64,000 nt of DNA from AP-15 sp963845735 (GTDB lineage: Bacteria; Pseudomonadota; Alphaproteobacteria; ATCC43930; CGMCC-115725), in the NCBI GenBank assembly GCA_963845735.1, contig CAWJTR010000024.1, forward strand, positions 102,195 to 166,194, given 5' to 3'. The notes below the pieces were generated by a model that did not search any database, was not told where the DNA came from, and saw nothing but the letters and a program-made list of their open reading frames with translations. The translations under genes and the position numbers were made by a program. Of this stretch, positions 39,997-48,863 are shown piece after piece; the stretch's first letter is position 1, and each line of letters starts with the position of its first letter.

Positions 39997-41587
39997 TTAA
40001 GCTTTAAGTTCGATGTCCTCCCACGGATAGGCGTAGCCGGTGGTCAGGAAGCTCGGAAATACGTCCTGCCATTTCGTCGCGGCGATGCGTGGGCCGATCG
40101 CGTTCATGAAGGCGTGGCGGAACACCGGGACGAAGTAATAGTTTTCCAGGATGTTCCGCTGGATAGCTTCGGCCAGCTGACTTGCGCTCGTCGGGTTTGT
40201 CCGAGGCCAAATATTGATCGTATCTGGCGTCGAGGTCCCTGACGCAGATCGCATCGGCTGATAGCAGACCGCCGCATTTGAAATCCGCTTCGTACCAGTT
40301 GGCCCAGGATGCGCCGATGCGGGCGCCGGCAAAGATGATGTTGACCCCGGGCCACTCTTTGAGCCCGCCTTCCCGGCGCTTGGTGTAGACCGCCCGCTCC
40401 AAGGTCTGAAGCCGCCCGCGGATGCCGATCGCCTGGAGCTGCGACAGCACCCGTTCGCCGCGCGAATAGTACGGCGGCGCCGGGGTCAGCCAATCGATAT
40501 TGAAGCCGTTGGGGTAGCCGGCCGCCGCCATCAGTTGTTTGGCTTTGGCGGCGTCATGCGGCCATTTCGGCCAGCCCATCCCGTATTCGACGTCGTCGTT
40601 GATCCAATTGCCGTCGACCCTACCGAGCCCGGCGCATTCCGCCTGGTTCATCGCGTCGCGGTCGATGGCCAAGCTTACCGCCTCGCGCACGCGCTTGTCA
40701 TGAAACGGGTTCTTTGGGTCCTGGAAACCGGGGAATTCGAGCCAGAAATTGCCCGAGACCACCGGCGCTAGCATCACCTTGGGATTGCTCTGCACTCGGG
40801 CGACCAGCTCTCCCGGGATCTCGTAGATGATGTCGGCTTCGCCGCGTTCGAGCATCGCCACCCGCGTGGCCGGGTCGGTCACGCTGATGATCGTGAATTT
40901 CTTGACGTGCACCGGCCGATAGTAATCGTCGAAGGCCTCGAATTCGAGCTTGGTTCCGGGCTGCTGCGCGACCAGCTTGTAGGGCCCGGCGCCGATCGGC
41001 TTCTTGACGAACCCGTCCTGCCCGACTTGCTGGTAATATTTCGCTGGCACGACCCAGCCGGCGCCGCAGACATTGGCCGTGCCCAGCAACCGCGGAAAAT
41101 CGAGGAACGCCTCTTTGAATTTGAAGCGGATGGTGCGGTCGTCTGGGGTGTCGATGCTGTCGGTCCTGTCGTGCAACACCTTGGCCCAGGCGCCGCGGTA
41201 GTGCTCGTAGCTCCATTTCACGTCTGCGGGGGTAACCGGGGACCCGTCATGAAACTTGACGCCGGCCCGCAGCCGAAAAGTTGCGCTTTTGGCGTCTTCG
41301 GCAAAATCGAAGTTATCGGCAAGCGCCAGATGGTCGTATTTTTGCGCGCGGAAATTCTTGATCAGAGCATCTTGCAGCACATTGAGGAAATTGTCCGGGG
41401 TGGCGCCGCCGTCGTGTTGCTGCGGATCGAGCCAGCGCGGCGCGATATTGGTGTGCCAAGCCAAATCCATACTGCCGCTCGGGGCGACTTCCGCCGCCAC
41501 GGCGGGGACAAAGGGCGTCGCCAGGGTCGTTGTCGCCAGCGCCGCGTTCCGCAGCACGGTACGTCTTGTCAATCTCGTCGTTCCCAT
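39997..41587 (-). pseudogene. ABC importer substrate-binding protein B, system 2, frameshift near the 3' end
   Basis: It starts MGTTRLTRRTVLRNAALATT (twin-arginine signal) and has the family 5 features FRLRAGVKFHDGSPVTPADV, GAGPYKLVAQQPGTKLEF and KRVREAVSLAIDRDAMNQ. Near the C-terminus, PDERKS loses frame by one extra base at 40180 (AAG-t-CAG). QLAEAIQRNILENYYFVPVF to GYAYPWEDIELKA follows in the next frame. It is the first gene of the minus-strand array and a tandem duplicate of binding protein A. The two may give one importer two substrate ranges. Confidence 0.88.
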
Positions 41588-41999
41588 CGCCTGCTCCCAT
41601 TACGAAGGCGCTATTGGTGCCGCGCCTCGTCTTTGCGGTTGAGATGGATTGGTCGGCGCTCGGATGGCCGCGGGCGGCTCCCGCCGATGCACGGCTGGGG
41701 ACCGCATCGCCGCGCGGGGTGGCCGGAAAGGTCGAGACAGCGTGTGGGCTTTGGTCGTGCCACCCCCGCGCAGCTCCGGGCGCCGAGGCCGGAGCTGTGT
41801 AGCAAGTTGATATTCGGCCCGCCGCGCGACACTCGCCGGCGCCATGATCCCCTCCGCGCTCCCAGACGCTCTTTTCGAGAGGCTTGCGCAGAGCGTATCC
41901 CAGCCATGCGAGAATGTCTCGCTAATTTTTAGGCTGAGCGCCCACCAAGTTAAATTTGCGAGGCGGCGCCGGCCAAACTGGGCGACCGCTCCTCTAAGA
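41588..41999. other. Intergenic region upstream of the ABC array, no gene seen
   Basis: This gap separates the first binding-protein gene from the 3' end of rpsU. It must contain the promoter of the whole minus-strand transporter array. Crossing frames give Arg/Pro/Ala-rich noise. I see no clear promoter consensus. Confidence 0.45.
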
Positions 42000-42203
42000 T
42001 CAATATCCTTCCCGCTCCAATCGCTTGCGCATCGCTTTACGATATCGGCGGACTGCCTCGGCCTTCTCGCGGACGCGCCGTTCCGATGGCTTCTCGTAGG
42101 CCCGCCTCCGCTTCATCTCGCGGAAAGTGCCTTCGCGCTGCATCTTTTTCTTTAAGACCCGCAAGGCCGAATTGAGATCGTTATCACGCACGAAAACTTG
42201 CAT
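42000..42203 (-). CDS. rpsU: 30S ribosomal protein S21
   Basis: A 67-residue, very basic protein: MQVFVRDNDLNSALRVLKKK, then REGTFREMKRRRAYEKPSER and a tail of Arg/Lys residues. This is the usual S21 sequence and length for alphaproteobacteria. S21 sits on the platform of the small subunit near the anti-Shine-Dalgarno end of 16S rRNA and aids initiation. It stands alone here, without the dnaG/rpoD neighbours found in enterobacteria. Confidence 0.96.
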   Translation of the reverse strand: MQVFVRDNDLNSALRVLKKKMQREGTFREMKRRRAYEKPSERRVREKAEAVRRYRKAMRKRLEREGY

Positions 42204-42559
42204 TAACTCTTCCCCTCCGATCCACGGAAACTGCCCGGCTGTTCGATTTAGGCAGCCGCTTCGGTGTGCATTTCGCTAGAGCTTGCCAATTCCGGGGACT
42301 AGCCACGGACGATGCGGCTGCTGATCCGCCGCCTTTCCGCGCGCATCGGGATCCGCAACCGCGGTGTTGCAGTCGTCCGTTGCCCCGGTGCGACCGTCGT
42401 TATTTTGCGAGTGGGCTTCCGCCCATTTCCTAAATCCGCTCATTTTACTGTTTATGAAGATGCTCATGCTCGTCTTTCCTCTAGCGAAAGGTTTTGCGTA
42501 TTTCTCATTGAAGTGGGCGGTCGTAACCGCCGCAGCAGTGGCATTGTACCTTTTATATT
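42204..42559. other. Upstream region of rpsU; possible small membrane ORF
   Basis: This stretch should contain the rpsU promoter. On the plus strand an ATG at 42454 opens a frame whose first part looks like one membrane span (WAVVTAAAVALYLLYFIGG). It then runs to 42669 through opposite-strand genes with no further sign of coding. I do not call it a gene. Confidence 0.3.
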
Positions 42560-42649
42560 TCATTGGAGGGCTTGATAGGTCGCGAATGCCACGACCATCA
42601 GGACAACAAAAATCGGTACGACAAGGGGTGGAACAAACCAGGATGTCAT
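42560..42649 (-). CDS. 29-residue single-span membrane peptide
   Basis: The reading is MTSWFVPPLVVPIFVVLMVV plus nine residues (AFATYQALQ). Almost the whole peptide is one hydrophobic helix. Its ATG shares four bases (ATGA) with the stop of the Sel1-repeat gene upstream, the classic arrangement for coupled translation. The size and make-up resemble small membrane peptides such as KdpF, but no kdp genes are present. The small size limits certainty. Confidence 0.5.
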   Translation of the reverse strand: MTSWFVPPLVVPIFVVLMVVAFATYQALQ

Positions 42650-43101
42650 GGCTGTTGCCCTTTCGCTAAGAAATCTTCGGTGGTTCCAACTGGGGCAGTT
42701 TTGCGGCGCTTCACTGCCCTCCAGAGCCCGGCCAAGCGCTTCGCTTTTGAGAGCTGCGCTGGCGTCAAATAAGAGGCCATACGTTCGTAGCCGGATCGCG
42801 CCTGATGGCGGTGAATGCCGCGCGAGCTTGTCGTCGCCAGCAGAAACCAGGCACAAGCGTTGACGTAGTTTCCCGATGCGTTGGGGCCGTCGGCATAGAG
42901 TTCGGCGAGCCGGCTTTGTGCGCGCGCCAGACCCTGCTCGGCAGCCGCCAGCAGCCACTTGATCGCCTCCGCCCGGTTGCCTTCGATGGCATAGCCATTG
43001 TCGTCCAAGCGGCTGTCATAGAGGACGCCCAGATTGAATTGCGCGGCAGCCTCGCCGCTTTCGGCAGCAAGCCGGAGGTGCCGCATCGTGCTGGTCTCCA
43101 T
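42646..43101 (-). CDS. Sel1-repeat (TPR-like) protein
   Basis: A 151-residue protein. It contains three Sel1-like units: HLRLAAESGEAAAQFNLGVLY, KWLLAAAEQGLARAQSRLAELY and a degenerate NACAWFLLATTSS unit. The tail is basic (AKRLAGLWRAVKRRKTAP). There is no signal peptide, so it is probably a cytoplasmic protein-protein interaction adaptor. It overlaps the 29-residue peptide gene downstream by four bases. Confidence 0.82.
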   Translation of the reverse strand: METSTMRHLRLAAESGEAAAQFNLGVLYDSRLDDNGYAIEGNRAEAIKWLLAAAEQGLARAQSRLAELYADGPNASGNYVNACAWFLLATTSSRGIHRHQARSGYERMASYLTPAQLSKAKRLAGLWRAVKRRKTAPVGTTEDFLAKGQQP

Positions 43102-43821
43102 CGCACCCTCCTAGCCGCCCGGTGAAATCCCGTTGCTGCAAAGCCGGTGCGAATGGGCGCTTGTCCGTCTTCTAAGAAAGGCGGCGGGCTCACCGCGCAG
43201 CAGCATCGACCTCAGAAACCCGCTTCGGCCGACCACGGCACCGATCCGCAGGCTCTGGAGCAGTTGAAGGCGTTTACGGCGACAATGATTTGTCGTCGGC
43301 CTTTTACATGGGCCTTAAATTATTATTTGCAATGGAGGCGGAGTCTTTAGACGGTTCCAAGTCGTTGCTCATTTATTATTGATACAACGTTATCAGACCT
43401 TTAGATAGATTCATTACATGGGGCGTGTCGCCGGATTTGACCACCCTACAGCACAGGACTCCAAGGCTATCTCCGGTTCGCCGGAGCTGGGGTCGGAGCG
43501 CGGCTTCATCCGAGCTCGCAGTCATGCATGTACGTCTTGGATGCCTGTAAACCCGCTACGGTCAATAAATCGTGCTTTCAACTTGCCGATATGGCAAAAT
43601 TCATATCGGAAATAATTTGCTGACACGATCATTGAATTTGGTGTTTGCCGATCCTACATAACGCAAGCGTATGCCACCGCGGTGAGAGTATTTATGCAGT
43701 TTTGTCCGCGCCGTTGTCCTCGATAGAGCAGGTGATATCGGAACCAGTCTGAATACTACAGTTGGAGGCCGCGCGGCTGCTTCCGAGCGAGAAGGACCCA
43801 AACCAAAAGGAATAATCGGCC
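43102..43821. other. AT-richer intergenic region of about 720 bases
   Basis: Base composition falls here, most strongly at 43300-43420 and 43560-43700 (runs such as TAAATTATTATTTGC). The open frames through it do not resemble proteins I know. It holds the promoter for the small-protein cluster to the right and perhaps that of the Sel1 gene to the left. A possible stress-sigma promoter at its right end is listed separately. Confidence 0.5.
43740..43763 (+). promoter_or_regulatory. Possible EcfG-type (general stress) promoter
   Basis: GGAAC at 43740-43744 is followed after 15 bases by AGTT. The EcfG consensus of alphaproteobacteria is GGAAC, a spacer of about 16-17, then CGTT. The -35 half is perfect and the -10 half has one mismatch with a slightly short spacer. 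It lies 60-80 bases before the first gene of the small-protein cluster, the right place for a promoter. This is pattern matching by eye. Confidence 0.35.
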
Positions 43822-44121
43822 ATGACGGACCGCCCAGTCGACCTCGACGAGCATCGCGGCATGGCCGCCCAAAAATCGACCGAAATTCGCCGACGCCTGC
43901 ACGAAGTGCAAGCCGATCAGGCCGCCTTGCGCGGCCGCCAAGACGAATTCGAGCGCTACGCCGTCGCGGCGCCGTCGGCGACTTGGGCCGAGGCTTCTGC
44001 AAAGGCACGATATCTGATCCAACTTTTTGCCGCCACGCCAGACGCGCAGGATCCCCGCCGCCAAGAACTGATCGCGACGGTACTCGACGATCTCGCCCGG
44101 TTGGCGGACGAGGCGGTTTGA
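43822..44121 (+). CDS. Small helical protein, conserved-looking, unknown
   Basis: A 99-residue soluble protein. MTDRPVDLDEHRGMAAQKST leads into a charged heptad-like region (EIRRRLHEVQADQAALRGRQ) that should form a long coiled-coil helix, then a second helical part ending DDLARLADEAV. Proteins beginning this way are familiar as hypotheticals in Hyphomicrobiales. It is the first of five short plus-strand genes. Function unknown. Confidence 0.7.
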   Translation: MTDRPVDLDEHRGMAAQKSTEIRRRLHEVQADQAALRGRQDEFERYAVAAPSATWAEASAKARYLIQLFAATPDAQDPRRQELIATVLDDLARLADEAV

Positions 44122-44223
44122 TTGTGGGAGACGAGCCGGGTTCGGCGAGATTGAAGGGGCTAGTCCACATGGCCGTGCTTCGCTTGCGTCGAACAAAATT
44201 CAACATCGCGAGAGGTTCACAAA

Positions 44224-44424
44224 ATGGCTGCACCAGAAGCCCGGCATTCCGTCGAGGAATTGGCGCAAGCGCTCTACGAGGCGAGCGATCCGAACGGCCC
44301 GCCTTGGGTTAGACGCGGTCGGGTGGTGCGCGAGCCGTGGCTCGCGCTCGCGCGAGAGCGGATATTGCGGTCCGAAAATCGTCCTGAGCCAAATGACCAG
44401 CCTGGACCCGGTGACAGGGCCTAA
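44224..44424 (+). CDS. Small protein, unknown
   Basis: A 66-residue acidic-basic protein, second in the small-gene cluster. SVEELAQALYEASDPNGPPW is followed by VRRGRVVREPWLALARERIL. The pattern EELAQALYEASDP plus a Trp-rich strand looks like a compact helical domain. It ends two bases before the next gene starts, so the two are coupled. I do not recognise a family. Confidence 0.6.
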   Translation: MAAPEARHSVEELAQALYEASDPNGPPWVRRGRVVREPWLALARERILRSENRPEPNDQPGPGDRA

Positions 44425-44426
44425 CC

Positions 44427-44633
44427 ATGATCATTCGCTTGACGATCCAACAGGCCGGCGCCGGCTTTCGCGCGACGATCTCCAAACGCGAAGAAGAGGG
44501 CACGGGCCCTGTCGGGCAGCCCGAGATTTTCCTGGTCGACAGCAAGGAAGAGGCGAAGAAACGAGCCAAGGATCTGGCGCGCGCCCTGGGGCTGAAGACG
44601 TATCGCGTGGTCGACAGGACCCTTGCGGTCTAG
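44427..44633 (+). CDS. Small protein, unknown
   Basis: A 68-residue protein: MIIRLTIQQAGAGFRATISK, then EIFLVDSKEEAKKRAKDLAR and YRVVDRTLAV. Predicted order is strand, strand, helix, strand, as in very small alpha/beta domains. It starts two bases after the previous stop. The absence of Cys and of a signal peptide suggests a cytosolic protein. Function unknown. Confidence 0.65.
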   Translation: MIIRLTIQQAGAGFRATISKREEEGTGPVGQPEIFLVDSKEEAKKRAKDLARALGLKTYRVVDRTLAV

Positions 44634-44697
44634 CCAACGATGGTTCACATGCGCGAGCATGATGGCCGCCCACCGGCTATAGCCCAAGGAAACTGCC

Positions 44698-44880
44698 ATG
44701 TCAGAGGGGAATAAGATCGCCGCCGCCCTACTCGCCTGCGAGGCGTCGCGCCAGCAGCAGGAATTGGTCAAAGCGGGGCCGGGCAAGCCCCTTGCCGAGA
44801 GGGACGTCGCTGCCGAACTGTGGGCGTATTTCCAAGGTTTCCTCGACCGGCTCGAGCGCGATCGCGGCCGGGCCGGTTAA
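44698..44880 (+). CDS. Small helical protein, unknown
   Basis: A 60-residue protein, mostly alpha-helical: NKIAAALLACEASRQQQELV and AELWAYFQGFLDRLERDRGR. The preceding AAGGAAACTGCC provides a ribosome-binding site. It lies 64 bases after the previous gene and 14 bases before the next one. Function unknown. Confidence 0.6.
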   Translation: MSEGNKIAAALLACEASRQQQELVKAGPGKPLAERDVAAELWAYFQGFLDRLERDRGRAG

Positions 44881-44894
44881 TCGTCGAGGTGGGG

Positions 44895-45125
44895 ATGCCC
44901 AGACGCGAGAAGACGGTCAACGCCAGCGGCTTCGTCTTCTTTGACGTTGTCTATGAGGATGGGAGCCGCAGCTCGAACCGCAAGATCCCAAATTCGGAAC
45001 TCGGCGGCATCGACGGGGATGCGATCGCGAAGCCCTATATCGAGGCCCAGGACCGCAAGATCGCCGAAATCTCGGGACGTTCGCCGGGCGTCATCAAATC
45101 GGTGGTTCGCTCGCGTTCCCGCTGA
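44895..45125 (+). CDS. Small protein, unknown
   Basis: A 76-residue protein from the ATG at 44895: MPRREKTVNASGFVFFDVVY, then YEDGSRSSNRKIPNSELGG, and a basic C-terminus (SVVRSRSR). The first half looks like a small beta hairpin, the second helical. A GAGGTGGGG ribosome-binding site precedes it. It is the last gene of the small cluster and is convergent with the TauD gene that ends at 45147. Function unknown. Confidence 0.65.
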   Translation: MPRREKTVNASGFVFFDVVYEDGSRSSNRKIPNSELGGIDGDAIAKPYIEAQDRKIAEISGRSPGVIKSVVRSRSR

Positions 45126-45146
45126 ATACCATGGCAGGCCCGAACC

Positions 45147-46034
45147 TCAAACGGGACGGGTGCCCTTAAGCTGGGTGCGATGCATCAGCCGGCGGGCCGA
45201 CGGATCGAAGGCGTCGCGGCGGTGCATCGCGCAGCGATTGTCCCACCAGATCAGGTCGCCGACCCGCCAATCCTGACGCCAGGTGAATTTCTCCTGCGTC
45301 GTATGATCCCATAAAAGATCGAGCAATTCTTCGCTCTCGTCGACCGAGCATCCGACGACATACGCGTTGATGCGGCGGCCGAGGAATAACGCCTTGCGCC
45401 CGGTCTCGGGATGGGTCCGCACCATAGGCTGTCGCGCGCCCGGCACCTTCGACACGTCGGCGATGGTCTCGAACCCCTTATGCGCCTTGCCGCCGCTCGA
45501 ATGAGTCGCGGCGTGGATCATCGGCAGGCCGTCGATCCGACGTTTCGTTTCCTCGGGCAATGTCTCATAGGCAGAATACATGTTGAGGAAATAGGTCGAG
45601 CCACCGGCGCTCGGCGGCGGCACTTCCAGCGACCGCAGCAGGCTCGCCGCCGGCGGTACGTCGACAAACGAGCTGTCGGTGTGCCAGAACGCCTCGCCGT
45701 CGCCGAGGCCGCCGATCGCTTTGCCGTCCTCGATGATGTTCGAGATAACCGAGATTTCCGGCGGGATTTCGCTGCGGCGGCCCGCGGTCTGGGTTTCGAC
45801 GCCATATTGCTTTGCGATCAGCGCTGCGGGATTGAATTCGAGCTCGCCGAACTGGCGGGTGAACGCCATGTGCTGCTCGTCAGTCAGCGGCTGGTCGCGA
45901 AACCGCAATACCAGATGTTCGAGCCACGCGTCGCGAACCGCGTCGCGTTCCTGGGGACTTAGCGGCTCGCGTATATCGACGCCACGGATTTCCGCGCCGA
46001 GCCCGGCTTCGAACGGGGCGACTTCGATACTCAT
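45147..46034 (-). CDS. TauD/TfdA-family Fe(II)/2-oxoglutarate dioxygenase
   Basis: A 295-residue enzyme from the ATG at 46034 (MSIEVAPFEAGLGAEIRGVD). Core motifs: LRFRDQPLTDEQHMAFTRQFG, EAFWHTDSSFVDVPPAASLL (HxD), GSTYFLNMYSAYETLPEETK, RTHPETGRKALFL and DLIWWDNRCAMHRRDAFDP (second His and 2-oxoglutarate-binding Arg region). It is intact. It follows another TauD gene by five bases on the same strand, so the two are co-transcribed. The substrate could be a sulfonate, aryloxyacetate or amino-acid derivative. Confidence 0.9.
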   Translation of the reverse strand: MSIEVAPFEAGLGAEIRGVDIREPLSPQERDAVRDAWLEHLVLRFRDQPLTDEQHMAFTRQFGELEFNPAALIAKQYGVETQTAGRRSEIPPEISVISNIIEDGKAIGGLGDGEAFWHTDSSFVDVPPAASLLRSLEVPPPSAGGSTYFLNMYSAYETLPEETKRRIDGLPMIHAATHSSGGKAHKGFETIADVSKVPGARQPMVRTHPETGRKALFLGRRINAYVVGCSVDESEELLDLLWDHTTQEKFTWRQDWRVGDLIWWDNRCAMHRRDAFDPSARRLMHRTQLKGTRPV

Positions 46035-46039
46035 GGCAA

Positions 46040-46891
46040 TTACTCCGCGGCTTCGAGGGCTTCGACGCCGAAATCGTTGATCGACACCCGCCAATGGATG
46101 CGGTCCTCCTCGGGAGGGTAGTCGCCGGCCGCTTTATGGTACGAGCAGCGATTGTCCCAGATCACGATGTCGCCCTTGCGCCAGACATGATGGTATTCGG
46201 CATCGGCGGTGATCATCCGGTCCTTCAACTCGGCGATCAGTTCGTCGCCCTCGCGATCCTCGATTCCGACCAGGCTGACGATCTTGCCGGGGTCGAAATA
46301 GAGCGATTTTCGCCCGGTCTCCGGGTGGGTGCGGACGATCGGGTGAAACACCGGAGTCCAGTCCTGGTCCTCCGGATTGAGCAGTTTCGCTTTGCCGCGC
46401 CGGCCGCCATAGGAGAAGGCACCGATCACCCCGTCGAGCCGGTCCTTAAGCCGCTGCGGCAATGCGTCATAGGCGGCATAGCCATTGGCGAACAAGGTGT
46501 TGCCGCCGCGGCTCGGCACCGCCAGCGCATAAAGCTGGGTCGCCTTGAACGGGGCCTGGTTATAGGCGCCGTCGGTGTGCCAGCCCTCGGCGCCGCGGCG
46601 GTAGATTTCGTCCCGCAGCTTGCCGTCGGCGTCGAATTTGTTGACGCCGAGCATCGTGATCTCGGGATGGTCGGGATTCCGCGTCGATTTCGACGGATGC
46701 GGCACGACCGGGCCAAAGCGGCGGCTGTAGCGCACAAAATCCGGGATCGTCAGATCCTGGTCGCGCACCACCATGACATTGTAGTCGAGCCAAGCCTGAT
46801 AGATCGGCGCAAAACCCCTGTCGTCGAGCGTCTTGACGTCGACCCCGGTGATCTCGACGCCGATTTGCGGCCCCATGCGGCGAATTTCCAT
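46040..46891 (-). CDS. TauD/TfdA-family Fe(II)/2-oxoglutarate dioxygenase
   Basis: A 283-residue enzyme: MEIRRMGPQIGVEITGVDVK, VMVVRDQDLTIPDFVRYSRR, GAEGWHTDGAYNQAPFKATQ (HxD), RTHPETGRKSLYFDPGKI and GDIVIWDNRCSYHKAAGDYP (second His). It is the first gene of the two-gene TauD unit. The two share the fold but differ clearly in sequence, so they probably act on different substrates or in successive steps. A divergent FAH-family gene starts 130 bases away. Confidence 0.9.
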   Translation of the reverse strand: MEIRRMGPQIGVEITGVDVKTLDDRGFAPIYQAWLDYNVMVVRDQDLTIPDFVRYSRRFGPVVPHPSKSTRNPDHPEITMLGVNKFDADGKLRDEIYRRGAEGWHTDGAYNQAPFKATQLYALAVPSRGGNTLFANGYAAYDALPQRLKDRLDGVIGAFSYGGRRGKAKLLNPEDQDWTPVFHPIVRTHPETGRKSLYFDPGKIVSLVGIEDREGDELIAELKDRMITADAEYHHVWRKGDIVIWDNRCSYHKAAGDYPPEEDRIHWRVSINDFGVEALEAAE

Positions 46892-47018
46892 CGCTCAATC
46901 CTCCGGTAGGCAATCGTGCACGGTCCGCCCGCGCTTCGCGACGTGTCAACCGGGAGAAATGCGATGGTTGCCATGCGCCGAACCCGATAATCTTCCAGCC
47001 TGCTTTGGGGAGGCGATT

Positions 47019-47958
47019 ATGAAGCTGGTGATGTTTGAGGCTTCGGGGCAGAGCGAGCCGGCGCCGGGACTGCTGACGGATCGCGGGGTGGTGGGCCTCG
47101 CCGGGGTGGTCGAGCGCGGTTATACCCCGCAAATGACGATGCAGAACCTGATCGACGGGTTCGACGGACTGCGGCCGACGCTCGATCGGCTTGCGGCGGA
47201 GGGCGCGGCCTTGCCGCTTGCCTCGGTCCGGCTGCGCCCGCCCTTGCCGCGGCCCGGCAAGATCCTGTGCTGCATCGCCAATTACTGGGAGCATGCGCAG
47301 CGCGAGGCGCGGCCGCTGAACATGTTCCTCAAAAATCCCGGAAGCCGTAGTCGGGCCGGGTGACACGATTGTATTGCCCGAGTTCACCGAGCCGTGGATC
47401 TTTATGCACGAGGCCGAATTGGCGCTGGTCATCAAGGGCCCGGCGAAAAAAATCAGCCAGGCGAATTGGCGCAGCGCGGTGTTCGGCTATACCGGGCTGA
47501 TCGACGTGTCGGCGCGCGGGGAGGGGAGGCGGACCTGGAAGGCCGGCAGCTGGCTCGGCAAGTCGTTCGACACCTTCGCCCCGATCGGGCCGTGCATCAC
47601 CACCGCCGACGAGATTCCCGAGCCGAATGACGTCGTCGTGCGCTTTTGGAACGACGGCCAATTGCGCCACAACTACAACACCGACGACATGGAGCATCGG
47701 GTGCCCGAATTGATCGAGTTCGCCTCGACGGTGATGACCTTGAACACCGGCGATTTGATCGCCTGCGGCACCAATCACGAGGGGCTCGGCGCCCTGCAGG
47801 ACGGCGAAACAGTCGAGATCGAGGTCCAGCATGTCGGCCGGATGTCGCTAAAGGTCGTCGACCCGCTGAAGCGCCAATGGGAGCGCGGCATCTATATGGG
47901 CGCCAACTCGACCAACCCCGAAGCCGTCAAACGCCATCGCCCGCAGGGTGCGGCGTGA
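47019..47958 (+). pseudogene. Fumarylacetoacetate-hydrolase-family protein, one frameshift
   Basis: The N-terminus (MKLVMFEASGQSEPAPGLL, LPLASVRLRPPLPRPGKILC, CIANYWEH) is the lid domain of FAH-like hydrolases. After MFLKNP the frame breaks by one extra base near 47340 (CCC-g-GAA). It then continues EAVVGPGDTIVLPEFTEPW, MHEAELALVIKGPAKKI (the ExE metal site), KSFDTFAPIGPCITTADEIP and GDLIACGTNHEGLG. The corrected length is about 312 residues. The family hydrolyses C-C bonds in ring-cleavage products or decarboxylates 2-oxoacids. It is divergent from the TauD pair. Confidence 0.87.
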
Positions 47959-48100
47959 GAGGATCGGTCCTGATTAAATCCGCAGGATGGTCACTCTGCG
48001 AGGTTGTCTTCGACAGCGGTCGCCGCAAATCCTCAACTCAGGGCAATCTCGTCGCCAGTATGCCTCGATGCAGCCCGCGGGGTTTATCGCCAGGCCGCAG

Positions 48101-48760
48101 CTATATCTTCTCGAACACGGCGCAGGTGATGCGATATTCGGCTATCAGCCAATAGAGCTTCGCCATCGAGCGTTTCCATTTTTCGAGCGACACGAACGGC
48201 GCCGGGAAACGCGCGACGTGACGCAACAGGATCCACGGGCGTCGGCGGACATCGTCGCGATATGACATGCCGGCGCCGATGATCGCACTGTCGAGCAGAC
48301 GGGCGCCAGCGAACAACGCCTCAAGTTCGGCCGGGCTCGGCCGGTACATCGTGTCGATCGGATCGCGATGATAAGGGTAGCTGAACGGCGCCGTGACAAA
48401 AACGAGCCCTGATTTCGGCAAGATGTCGAGACAGTGACGAGCAAGACGATCCGGCTCGGTCACGTGCTCCAACAGATTGCAGCATAAGAGCGCCCGCGGC
48501 CTGAGCGCGCGCAGCTGGGGCAGGTCGGCAGGATCGGTCAGATCGGCGCGGAGGTCGATCCCCGCCTCGTCACGCGTGTCGACATGGACGATTTCGACGC
48601 CGCGGTCGCGCAGCGGTCGGAACAGGCTTTGCTCGGTCCAGGGCTGGGTCTGTTCGCGGAACGCCGCCGTGCTGCTGCCCAAGTTGAGCAAAGGCGACAG
48701 CCGCTCGGGGGCATACCTGTCGAGCGCGGCGCATAGCCAGCGAGCCTCGGTTTCGAACAT
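48101..48760 (-). CDS. Class I SAM-dependent methyltransferase-like protein
   Basis: A 219-residue protein. The Rossmann start LSPLLNLGSSTAAFREQ replaces the usual acidic GxGxG motif with an LGSST form. GVEIVHVDTRDEAGIDLRAD is the acidic strand-2 loop, LRALRPRALLCCNLLEHVTE the motif before helix D, and LPKSGLVFVTAPFSYPYHRDP the product-strand region. It probably methylates a sugar or polymer, in keeping with the glycosyltransferase gene nearby. Divergent from the gene at 48864. Confidence 0.75.
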   Translation of the reverse strand: MFETEARWLCAALDRYAPERLSPLLNLGSSTAAFREQTQPWTEQSLFRPLRDRGVEIVHVDTRDEAGIDLRADLTDPADLPQLRALRPRALLCCNLLEHVTEPDRLARHCLDILPKSGLVFVTAPFSYPYHRDPIDTMYRPSPAELEALFAGARLLDSAIIGAGMSYRDDVRRRPWILLRHVARFPAPFVSLEKWKRSMAKLYWLIAEYRITCAVFEKI

Positions 48761-48863
48761 CCTGCTCTCGATCGCGCCCCAGGAATTCTACCATGCCCAA
48801 TCGCGCCACAGCGCGAAAGAGCGCCCACAGAGCCATGGCGGCAGTATCAGGTGGATCGCTAAG

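Noticed and set aside
42454..42669. Small plus-strand membrane ORF near rpsU
   Set aside because: Only the first 40 residues look membrane-like. The rest overlaps two minus-strand genes and has no ribosome-binding site upstream.
43601..44233. Minus-strand open frame of 210 codons opposite the small-protein cluster
   Set aside because: It covers several plus-strand genes and their promoter region and has low-complexity Arg/Pro stretches. No family motif seen.
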